This document shows, piece by piece, positions 18,401-23,717 of a DNA stretch of 64,000 nt; position 1 is the stretch's first letter, and each line of letters opens with the position of its first letter. The position numbers and the translations under genes are program-made. A model generated the notes under the pieces. It was given only the letters and a program-made list of their open reading frames with translations, ran no database searches and was not told where the DNA came from. Source of the stretch: Gammaproteobacteria bacterium (lineage in GTDB: Bacteria; Pseudomonadota; Gammaproteobacteria; Steroidobacterales; Woeseiaceae); the NCBI GenBank assembly GCA_029863305.1, contig JAOTVR010000005.1, forward strand, positions 21,458-85,457, given 5' to 3'.

Positions 18401-19044
18401 CCGACGAACGTCATGTCGACGCCGGTCGCGTTAAGGTCGTCCCAGATCGTGATGCCGTGCAGGTCATTGACCGAACCTGCAACGTTGATCACGGTTTCAG
18501 TCGCCGGGTCAAACAGCACCGGGCTCGTCAGCGAGTAGGTAAACGGTACACCGACCGCGGCCGTCGTCTGGCCCGCCGGGTTCTGCTTGTCGATCTTCTC
18601 GACGGGGATCAGCAGATTCTGGCAACCGTCCTGGATAGATGTCGACGAACCGTTCGTGAACCAGATCTTGTGTTCAAGGACAGCGTTACAGGACATCTGT
18701 CCCGTATGCACGACGTTGTCGAAGACGATGAGCCAGCGCTCGTTGGTCTGGCCGGGTTGTGTGAAGAAGCTGAAGTTCGTGTTCAGCGGATTATTCGCCG
18801 GAAAGTTCCGCACCGTGCAGTTCGTGTCGATGTTGATATTCGACGGCGGATTCGGATCAACAAAACCATCGAGTGTGGCGTTCGGGAATGCCGAGCAGTC
18901 CGTTGCCTGCGCCTGTGCCGGCGTGGCGGCCAGCGATAACAGGGCCACGGCAAACAGCGCGGCGGTCCGCCGCACGGATATCTGTCGTCTCGCTAACGAG
19001 ACATTGCCGCGCAGTGCTCGCGAGGTGTTATCGATTTGGGCCAT
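12397..19044 (-). CDS. Giant DUF11-repeat surface protein with SdrD-B-like domains and OmpA-like tail
   Basis: A 2215-residue exported protein. The signal peptide (VRRTAALFAVALLSLAATPA, residues about 24-43) has a long charged lead. The bulk consists of DUF11/conserved-repeat beta-sandwich modules, recognisable by G-D-x-L-x-Y-T-x-x-x-x-N and D-x-x-P-x-x-x-x-Y-V signatures, for example PGDTLRYTLRLQT, AGETLRYTITVQNVGTDNAT, DPGDVLRYTITMYNNGTVPAT and GAELEYVVTVRNVGTVPA. SdrD-B-like segments occur near residue 1600 (GNVWHDADHDNTPGG) and near 2010 (GKVFDDANRNGFQDGDETGLAG). The last 130 residues contain AVFEPGSTEMRDLW and resemble a worn OmpA domain. Two 487-residue modules are duplicated. Such repeats form stalk-like surface proteins. 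It is coupled to the barrel protein by a 4-base overlap. Confidence 0.87.
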   Translation of the reverse strand: MAQIDNTSRALRGNVSLARRQISVRRTAALFAVALLSLAATPAQAQATDCSAFPNATLDGFVDPNPPSNINIDTNCTVRNFPANNPLNTNFSFFTQPGQTNERWLIVFDNVVHTGQMSCNAVLEHKIWFTNGSSTSIQDGCQNLLIPVEKIDKQNPAGQTTAAVGVPFTYSLTSPVLFDPATETVINVAGSVNDLHGITIWDDLNATGVDMTFVGYTAYWRGSGAPIPHTFSNVGGFLTFDNFPIVPAGEQFIVEITVVLDDTPANAPGTQFINTAKWDFGRLIEGVFYEPLPGEWGITEPMTIAAPQLIVTKTGPATLGRTLNLGEWGDFAVDVHNTGLSDAWDVTLVDRLPDGPTGGMCDIAPEIQNARVFAVDGVTPVPGKGPLTAGTDYSLSYSGAPACELTLNMLTPAAAIGADERLIINYRTRLDADTDDGITLTNVVGATQWFNGDSSNPDRLSFIRTLTDGTVGVLDHQDAHTVTTALFGYFFEKTVANLTTGVNPTTIAAPGDTLRYTLRLQTTDGPLNNVTFYDDLGELNAVPVFVPGSLTLVPATIPPGADTSNTDPNGGTNGAGILDVRNLSLPAASEVSIQFDITLASPLVNGTVVTNQAELLGAIKLADSDDPYVNGQSDPSIAGDEDPTRVLIEGPPPAALAKANTQATATIGEEFSYLITVPSVPHTSPSYDVRILDDLAAIAADLEFVGVTKVSGAGGWNPVNTGTATNLVIEDPVNGIDIPIGDQAVIEITVRLSDTPTNVAGLTFTNTAAYTYNLVDNDTATERPGDPGTTAPMTIVEPELTLEKGGPLRMRVGIPDMFTLNVHNIGSSPAFGTYLTDVLPNIATGGMCDVAPAAVTVQLFEADGVTPAAPPLTAGSDFAVTFNGDPACTFTLEMLTTAAAIGPDQRLIVAYQASLDAGSQDDVVLTNIAGATEWFSLDQSTPNGYARTYTRALTDGTVGVLDHEDAHTIVEFSPLLIFEKTAINVTSGEDPATVATPGDTIRYALRVENASDTPVDNFSIVDELDALNAAPMFQPGTLTVVMLPPGADASNTDPDGGADGTGLLDVRDLSLGGLGSSVLIEFEIQLAPVIANGSFVYNQSQMFYAGNPIALSDDPYVNGVADPNIEGDEDPTQILIQSAAAFRVEKVSSYISGDPTVLLAGETLRYTITVQNVGTDNATGVDVVDLVPANTTYVAGSTTLNGIAVPDAGGGASPLTDGILINAPQDPNPGVMNAAVADNVATIVFDVVVYPDAPDGTIISNQAFVSAVDNGIADVPSDDPRTPLADDPTRDVVGNYPLLFAPKSAALEVDLGSPGIVDPGDVLRYTITMYNNGTVPATAVDLTDMVPADTTYVANSVTLNGLPVGQPDGGVFPLIDGIPVSSSDLAPPAPGAGGGVLSPGQAAVVQFDLQVNAGVLPGTLITNQAVVYSVEVPTTLTDGDGNPATGPEPTVVVVGAAQQLAIIKEVSVVNGGPALAGAELEYVVTVRNVGTVPAFYVTIYDDLDMVNPGYLTYVDQSATMNGLMDGVTVAGTLITGDYFNEYGPLNPDETITLRFRAIINPTLLEGTTITNTGQVSWDDPLKWAEASVSIDVGAMPDAGMLSGNVWHDADHDNTPGGVERPLEGWTVELLFNDQAVRSMLTDVDGYYLFTNVTPNYVPGETYSLRFAAPGANATTAMLGQTDSDFTDGQQRIDDIDVQEGSNLLALNMPVDPNGVIYDSVSRTPVAGATVTLVDVRNGVAIPGRCFDDPNQQDQRTVASGYYKFDINFSDPSCPGGPHYLIQVVPPDSSYVAGVSELIPPTSDQNTLPFDVPACPGSGNDAVLATAQTCEAQPSEFAPPPSVPARSAATNYHSFLNLDNTGIPGSSQLFNNHIPLDPRLDGAVAVTKTTPLLNVNRGQMVPYVITVSNSFGVDLQDVTVVDRFPAGFRYVEGSARFDGVETEPAVVGRELLWNNLSLDTDGRHSIKLLLAVGAGVSEGEFVNRAQAINSLTGTVMSEEAEATVRLVPDATFDCTDVTGKVFDDANRNGFQDGDETGLAGVRVVTARGLAATTDTHGRYHITCAITPHESRGSNFVLKLDDRTLPSGFRVSTRPVQVQRATRGKALRINFGASIHRVVGLDMADAVFEPGSTEMRDLWRSRIGLLLQELQKGPAVLRLSYVADVEAEALVEQRLDAMKDQIMTAWQDLNCCYELVIEPEIYWRLGTPPDKPKESSR
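15639..17099 (-). repeat. Duplicated DUF11 module, copy B (about 487 codons)
   Basis: Copy B shows AAAIGPDQRLI, GTVGVLDHEDAHTI, FEKTAINVTSGEDP, TPGDTIRYALR and DEDPTQILI in the same order and spacing as copy A. The copies have diverged considerably, so the duplication is old. Boundaries are approximate. Confidence 0.7.
17100..18560 (-). repeat. Duplicated DUF11 module, copy A (about 487 codons)
   Basis: This segment of the DUF11 gene contains the landmark series AAAIGADERLI, GTVGVLDHQDAHTV, FEKTVANLTTGVNP, APGDTLRYTLR and DEDPTRVLI. The same series recurs 1461 bp further on in the gene (copy B). Boundaries are approximate. Confidence 0.7.
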
Positions 19045-19437
19045 GGTCAGTCGCTACTTATCCGTGTGCGCTTACCTCACCAGCGCGGACGACTCGATCA
19101 CGTTTGCGATACGAGCGGTCCCCGCTGCTGCAGAACCTGCATGCCTTTCAGGCCGGTGACGATCCGTCGGCACCTTCCGCCGGGTCTGCGTTTGTCTTAA
19201 TCAGAGTGAGACTATCGCTCAACACACGTGCGCAATAGGTGAACTGCATCACAGCTTCGATAGCCGGCGGTGAATCCTTTGCGCCACTGGGATGGTCACG
19301 ACCTGTCAGCCTGAAAGCCAGCATTGCTGCGGTGTCCAGGCGACACGATCGTGACGATGTCAGTTCACCGGCGACATCCGGAGACGAAGCCAGCGCCGCA
19401 TGTGCTCTAATCGTGATTATGTCGAATGCGTGTTGCT
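19045..19437. other. 393-bp region without a convincing gene, upstream of the DUF11 gene
   Basis: This gap separates the AgmX-domain gene from the DUF11 gene and presumably holds the promoter for the surface-protein pair. A leftward open frame runs through it (from within the AgmX gene to about 19148, containing an ATG at 19324), but its composition is unlike neighbouring proteins and no domain, signal or good ribosome site is visible. I saw no clear promoter hexamers or terminator hairpin. Confidence 0.5.
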
Positions 19438-20856
19438 TCAGGCAGCCGGCAAAAAGTCGATCGGGTAGATGATGGTCATCGCGACGATGTCTTCCTTGGC
19501 GCCGAAATCGAAGCTCTGCACACGTTCGACGACCTGTTGCGCGAGTGTCGGTGCGTCCATGTCGGACGAGTGCAGCTGACACAGTGACACCGAACCGTCC
19601 GGCTCTATGGTCAAGCGCAGGACCAATTGCCCGCGCAGCGTCGGATCTTTACGCAATTCGCGATTGTAAAGCCGGTACAACGCCGCCTTGTATCGATCGA
19701 ATACGATCTGAATTTCCTCGTCAGTTCGTCCGGCCATCGCACCGCCGCTGAGCGGTCGGGCCGGGCCGTCGCCGCCACCAATGGAACTCGCGACGCGCGT
19801 TAGCTGCACGCCCTCGATACCGTCTCCACCACCACCGCCGACATCCCGACTGATATCCGACAGGTTGATTCCGCCGCTTGAGCCCGGCGCCAGACTGGCA
19901 ACCATCATTCGCTCCGGACGGCCGACGGCATCCTCGCCAGCGCGCTTGACGCGTGCCTGCGAACCCAGCCTGGCGGTCGGCCTCAGGTTCGCGCGACTGG
20001 CGAAGCTGTCGCGAAATGCCAGAATACCCTTCGACTTGACCTGCTCCTTGCTTTCGGTCTGCTCGACACTCGCGAGCTTCGGTTCCTGGATGGACTCAGG
20101 CAGCTCTTCAGGGGGTTGTTCTTCAACGACCTTCGGATCGGGCTCCGGTGGCTCTTCTTCCGGGATAACCGGCTCGGCAACCGGCGGAGGCGGCAGCGCG
20201 CGCTCCTGGCGGACGAGTTTCGCGACGCGCTCCGGCAGTTCATTGACCGTTGCCCGCTCCATGATAGGCAGTGCGATAGTGCTAACAAGCAATGCGATGA
20301 CAAGTGAAGCTGCAAGCGAGGTACCGAGAGACTTGCGAAAGCGCTGGTCCTCCTCGCATCCCCGCGACCACGGCATGACCTGAGATCGATTCGGCAGCGC
20401 GTCAAGCTCGCGTTCGACAAGCCACTCGTTCCTGCGGGCTTCCTCTCTCTCGATTGCATCCTGCAAGTCATAGTGGAGATAATCGAGAACGTCGTTCTGT
20501 TTCCCGACCTTTTGCAGAATCGACTCGCGGCGTTCTTCGACCAGCGCAACTTCTTCTCCAAATTCGCTTATTCTGCGGCGAGCGTTGCGAAGATACTCGG
20601 CTGGATTATCGGTACCGCTGCTCGCGTCCCAGAACAGATGCGCTGCACCGATGCCGTCGAGCTCCTCGAGCGAGCGGCAGACATCGGCCAGAACATCGTA
20701 TCGATGATTCCGCTGCGCAAGCTCCTCGAGTTCGGCATTGACCTCTTGCAGTTCAGTTTCGAGGCCATCGAGCACGCGCTCGGACTGCTCGACCTGCTGC
20801 CGCAGTAACCGTTCTTCTTCAGCGTGTTCTGAACTCACCGTGTCACCTTGGTTCAT
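19438..20856 (-). CDS. TonB-like trans-envelope protein with AgmX/PglI C-terminal domain
   Basis: A 472-residue protein with a cytoplasmic N-terminal half (residues about 5-165) rich in Glu, Gln and Leu heptads, predicted to be coiled coil. One membrane helix follows at about 175-198 (SLAASLVIALLVSTIALPI), then a Pro/Glu-rich TonB-like spacer (LPPPPVAEPVIPEEEPPEPD) and a Gly-rich stretch. The C-terminal domain starts TDEEIQIVFDRYKAALYRLY and has the L-R-G-x-L-V-L-R-L-T-I-x-P-D-G-S-V pattern of AgmX/PglI proteins, which act as GltG/GltJ in Myxococcus gliding. It lies 6 bp after the ExbD gene and is energised presumably by that channel. An alternative GTG start at 20838 has a better ribosome site (AAGG, 7 bases upstream). 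Assignment to the TonB/AgmX class is strong; its partner is inferred. Confidence 0.88.
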   Translation of the reverse strand: MNQGDTVSSEHAEEERLLRQQVEQSERVLDGLETELQEVNAELEELAQRNHRYDVLADVCRSLEELDGIGAAHLFWDASSGTDNPAEYLRNARRRISEFGEEVALVEERRESILQKVGKQNDVLDYLHYDLQDAIEREEARRNEWLVERELDALPNRSQVMPWSRGCEEDQRFRKSLGTSLAASLVIALLVSTIALPIMERATVNELPERVAKLVRQERALPPPPVAEPVIPEEEPPEPDPKVVEEQPPEELPESIQEPKLASVEQTESKEQVKSKGILAFRDSFASRANLRPTARLGSQARVKRAGEDAVGRPERMMVASLAPGSSGGINLSDISRDVGGGGGDGIEGVQLTRVASSIGGGDGPARPLSGGAMAGRTDEEIQIVFDRYKAALYRLYNRELRKDPTLRGQLVLRLTIEPDGSVSLCQLHSSDMDAPTLAQQVVERVQSFDFGAKEDIVAMTIIYPIDFLPAA

Positions 20857-20862
20857 CGGGTG

Positions 20863-21366
20863 CTAGCTCGAAGCTACCTGCGTTGGTTTCTGAATTACCG
20901 CCAGGGATACATCTTCATAACCCCCATCAGTGCAGGTCGACATGATCTTCCTGATAACCACAAAGGGCACCGACTTGTCGGCAAGTATCGTGACCTCCTG
21001 ACTGCCTGCGATCGCCATCGTGCTTGGCCCGACAATGTTTTCCTTCAACTCCTCGAGACGCGCGCTAATCGGGTCGGTTGTTCCCGCGCGTCCTTCGAGA
21101 ATATCGCTTACACGTGCGACGATTTGGCCCTGTACAAACACGTCCTCCTTGCTAACGAAGATCACAACTGTTTCACGTGGTTTCGTTTCGACGCGCGACT
21201 CAGGTAGCGTGACATTCTTTGGCGCCTCGACCAACTCGACGGAACCGGAATTTACCAGCAGAAAGAATACGAGAATCGTGAAGACATCCATCAAAGACGT
21301 TAGATTCATCTTCGTAATTTTCACGCGGTTTCGTGACATGCGTTTGATGCGGCGTGAGTTTCTCAT
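20863..21366 (-). CDS. ExbD/TolR-type channel subunit with the canonical Asp
   Basis: A 167-residue protein with a short cytoplasmic basic N terminus, one membrane helix and a periplasmic domain, as in ExbD, TolR and AglQ/AglS. The helix reads NLTSLMDVFTILVFFLLVNS and keeps the proton-carrying Asp (D27) at the position of ExbD Asp25. The periplasmic part contains VVIFVSKEDVFVQGQ and VTILADKSVPFVVIRKIM, matching the ExbD pattern of a bound residue plus D-x-x-x-x-y-x-x-l. GGGAG precedes the ATG by 7 bases. The start overlaps the preceding ExbD-like gene by 4 bases. Confidence 0.93.
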   Translation of the reverse strand: MRNSRRIKRMSRNRVKITKMNLTSLMDVFTILVFFLLVNSGSVELVEAPKNVTLPESRVETKPRETVVIFVSKEDVFVQGQIVARVSDILEGRAGTTDPISARLEELKENIVGPSTMAIAGSQEVTILADKSVPFVVIRKIMSTCTDGGYEDVSLAVIQKPTQVASS

Positions 21367-21854
21367 GGCGCGTCTCCCACGGAAATTTCGGAAAACAACG
21401 CCACGAGTTCGAATTCTCCCTCGGCTTCCGCCTCAATCTCTACACTCCTGACCACGTCCATTACCTGGATCAGGTAATCATAGGGAATGCGCGCTTCCAT
21501 CAGCACAGATGCAGCATCATGTCGAGGGTATCCCTGCTTCAGCTCAACCATGTAATCTGACAAGGTTTGCAGATCGAATTCATCATCCTTTTTGGGAATC
21601 GTCGCGATGACGTTCTTGCCATTGGTTATCTCGATACCCGCTTCACGCACGATTACCTCAACACGAAATCCATCTTCTTTGTTGGCCGCGCCGCCGGCTG
21701 CGCTCGGCAGATTCAGTTCGACGATCGTAAGCCTCGAGAACACTGCTGTTATCAGCAGGAACGGAACGAGCACCACCATGAGATTCAGGAAAGTGGTTAC
21801 GTCAAGTTCGTGTGCCGGCTTCGTGCGGCGCTTGTAGTGATGCCGTCTGGCCAT
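21363..21854 (-). CDS. ExbD/TolR-like channel subunit with Asn in place of the key Asp
   Basis: A 163-residue ExbD-like protein. Its single helix reads LDVTTFLNLMVVLVPFLLIT; aligned with the family V-T-P-L-V-D, the proton-carrying Asp is replaced by Asn24. The periplasmic part includes FRVEVIVREAGIEITNG and YDYLIQVMDVVRSVE, in line with the ExbD fold. It follows the TolQ-like gene by 5 bp and overlaps the second ExbD gene by 4 bases. Two non-identical ExbD subunits next to one TolQ is also the arrangement of aglR-aglQ-aglS in Myxococcus. The subunit probably pairs with the Asp-bearing paralogue in a hetero-oligomeric stator. Confidence 0.9.
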   Translation of the reverse strand: MARRHHYKRRTKPAHELDVTTFLNLMVVLVPFLLITAVFSRLTIVELNLPSAAGGAANKEDGFRVEVIVREAGIEITNGKNVIATIPKKDDEFDLQTLSDYMVELKQGYPRHDAASVLMEARIPYDYLIQVMDVVRSVEIEAEAEGEFELVALFSEISVGDAP

Positions 21855-21859
21855 GTCGG

Positions 21860-22510
21860 CTAAGCCTCGACCGGTCGCATCGCCCTTCTTGAGAACACGT
21901 TGAGGGCTTTGACGGTCGCCATTTCGAGACTATCGACAATGTCGCCGGTTTTGCTCGTCAATATCGCGTGAACGACGAGCAACGGTATTGCAACCATCAG
22001 CCCGAAAGCAGTGGTGTTCATTGCTACCGAAATACTTGCGGACAGAAGGTCCGCCTTTTCCGCCGGATTTGCGTTTGCGACTGCCGTGAACGCCTGGATC
22101 AATCCCATGATCGTGCCGAGCAGACCCAACAGCGTAGCGATGCTCGACGCAAGGGCCACGTACGGCGTCCGCTTTTCAAGACGCGGAACGATTTCCATCA
22201 TGCTCTCTTCCATCGCGATCTCTATGTCTTCACGACGTCGGACCGCACCCTGCAACGACAAACCCATGTTCAGGACCTGCGAAATTGTCGATTCGTCCTT
22301 GCTGGTCATGTCGCGCGCCTTGTCGAAGTCGCCCTGAGCAAGCAGTGGCTGTACCTTGTCCCACACTGCCTGATTCTTGTTTGTCACGACGGCCAGCGTT
22401 ATGTAGCGTTCGACTGCAACCGCGACGCCGAAGGCAAACACGATCAGTATCGGATACATGAATACGCCACCTGACGCGAAGAAACCTACAATCGAATAGA
22501 AGAAATCCAT
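21860..22510 (-). CDS. MotA/TolQ/ExbB proton-channel family protein
   Basis: A 216-residue inner-membrane protein with three predicted helices (about 15-37, 118-145 and 160-187) and a cytoplasmic loop with EDIEIAMEESMMEIVPRLEKR before helix 2. The family hallmark TLLGLLGTIMGLIQAF lies in helix 2 and SISVAMNTTAFGLMVAIPLL in helix 3, as in TolQ, ExbB and AglR. It would form the pentameric channel around the ExbD helices and convert the proton gradient into movement of the TonB-like partner. GAGG lies 8 bases before the ATG. It starts the channel operon after a 186-bp gap in which a promoter is likely but not identifiable with confidence. Confidence 0.95.
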   Translation of the reverse strand: MDFFYSIVGFFASGGVFMYPILIVFAFGVAVAVERYITLAVVTNKNQAVWDKVQPLLAQGDFDKARDMTSKDESTISQVLNMGLSLQGAVRRREDIEIAMEESMMEIVPRLEKRTPYVALASSIATLLGLLGTIMGLIQAFTAVANANPAEKADLLSASISVAMNTTAFGLMVAIPLLVVHAILTSKTGDIVDSLEMATVKALNVFSRRAMRPVEA

Positions 22511-22696
22511 TACCTAGTCCTCATTTGACAATAAGTCCTGAGTCACTCCCAGGACAAGAGCAAGAATAGTTGTCGATCACGGTCTTGAATGTGACGCAGC
22601 GCACGTTCAGACCTTATGTCCGCTGGCAATAGCTGTTGACTTGACCTGGCTCACAGGTTTGACGGTTTTTTGGCGCCGAACTCGCCGCAGAGCCGG

Positions 22697-23047
22697 CTAT
22701 TGCGCCGCGCGTGCTTGTTCTTCGCCAGCGCGAATCTCGTAGAAACTCAGTTCGCGCAGAAAGACTTCTTTATCCACGGGCCGCGCACGATCGTCCAGGG
22801 TATCTGAGAGGCTGATGTCGTCACCGAGTTCGGACGATTTCCAGGGGACTATAACGAGCGACTTGGGCGCCTCCTCGTTGCCGAGAATCGACATGCCCGA
22901 CAAGGTCTTGGGCTTGTCGATGCCGTCGCCCTGCTCGTTCGCTGCCTGCCCGGTATCGCTTGCGGCTTCCTCGGCCGGTGCTTCCTCAGCGCTGGCGGTC
23001 GCATACGCCAATAACATCACCACTCCAATGGCAAATAATCTCGGCAT
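22697..23047 (-). CDS. Small exported protein of the envelope-machine locus
   Basis: A 116-residue product with a signal peptide (MPRLFAIGVVMLLAYATASA) followed by an Ala/Glu-rich acidic stretch and a conserved-looking core, APKSLVIVPWKSSELGDDI, ending in a basic helix VFLRELSFYEIRAGEE. The open frame extends upstream to 23092, but the ATG at 23047 overlaps the stop of the TPR gene as TAATG and has AGGAG nearby, so this start is preferred. I do not recognise a named family. Its tight coupling to the TPR lipoprotein and its position before the channel genes suggest a periplasmic component of the same complex. Confidence 0.78.
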   Translation of the reverse strand: MPRLFAIGVVMLLAYATASAEEAPAEEAASDTGQAANEQGDGIDKPKTLSGMSILGNEEAPKSLVIVPWKSSELGDDISLSDTLDDRARPVDKEVFLRELSFYEIRAGEEQARAAQ

Positions 23048-23700
23048 TACTGCTCTCCTTGCCCCATGCGATAGCGGAGGTCTGTTACCCACATCGAAGC
23101 CTCGTCATCGATCGGCACTGTCGCGAGATAAGCTTCGTAATTAGCCAGCGCGCAGTCCAGATCACCGAGGTACAGATCACACAAGACCGCAAGATTGCGT
23201 CGCGCGTAGTGGTAGCCTGGATAGACAGACAGCGCAGCCTCGTAACTACGCCGCGCTGCATCAAAGCGACCGGTCTTGCGGTACACAATACCCAGCTCGT
23301 TGTGCGCGATGGGATGTTCCGGATTCGATTCAAGGGCGAGCAGCAGGTTGCGTTCTGCAGCATCGAGATTACCTGCGACATGGTAGGCAATACCGAGATC
23401 GATTCTTGGTGCACTCAAATCAGGTGCCGCCTCGATGACCGCCTCCAACTTCTGAATACCTGGCTCGACCTCACCCTGTTCGAGTAACTTCAAGGCCTGA
23501 TCGTAATCAACGCGAATATTGCTGCTCACGCGTGCCTCTTCCGTGATCGTAAAACCGACCGCCTCCTGAATTTCGATTTTGGCGGCAGGCGTACGCGATG
23601 ACTCTGTTGTGGTGCATGCAGCAATTACGATCGCCGCAAGCGGCAATACCGCGACGCGGATTGCTGATGGACGATAACGATTTGCATTGGCTGCGTGCAT
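23047..23700 (-). CDS. TPR lipoprotein (GltC/PilF-like arrangement)
   Basis: A 217-residue lipoprotein: the signal ends LAAIVIAACTTT with a lipobox Cys. The rest is a run of tetratricopeptide repeats, for example ALKLLEQGEVEPGIQKLEAV, LGIAYHVAGNLDAAERNLLL, LGIVYRKTGRFDAARRSYEA and LAVLCDLYLGDLDCALANYE. GAGGG precedes the ATG by 7 bases. It resembles the small TPR components (such as GltC) of gliding-type complexes and also PilF-type pilotins; context favours the former. It lies 17 bp after the large TPR gene and overlaps the next gene by one base. Confidence 0.88.
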   Translation of the reverse strand: MHAANANRYRPSAIRVAVLPLAAIVIAACTTTESSRTPAAKIEIQEAVGFTITEEARVSSNIRVDYDQALKLLEQGEVEPGIQKLEAVIEAAPDLSAPRIDLGIAYHVAGNLDAAERNLLLALESNPEHPIAHNELGIVYRKTGRFDAARRSYEAALSVYPGYHYARRNLAVLCDLYLGDLDCALANYEAYLATVPIDDEASMWVTDLRYRMGQGEQ

Positions 23701-23717
23701 GATAAGACCCTCGGCGG

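Noticed and set aside
19148..19582. 144-codon leftward open frame running from the AgmX gene into the gap
   Set aside because: Its first part is a shadow of the AgmX gene in another frame; the remainder has no ribosome site or domain. Kept only as a note on the gap.
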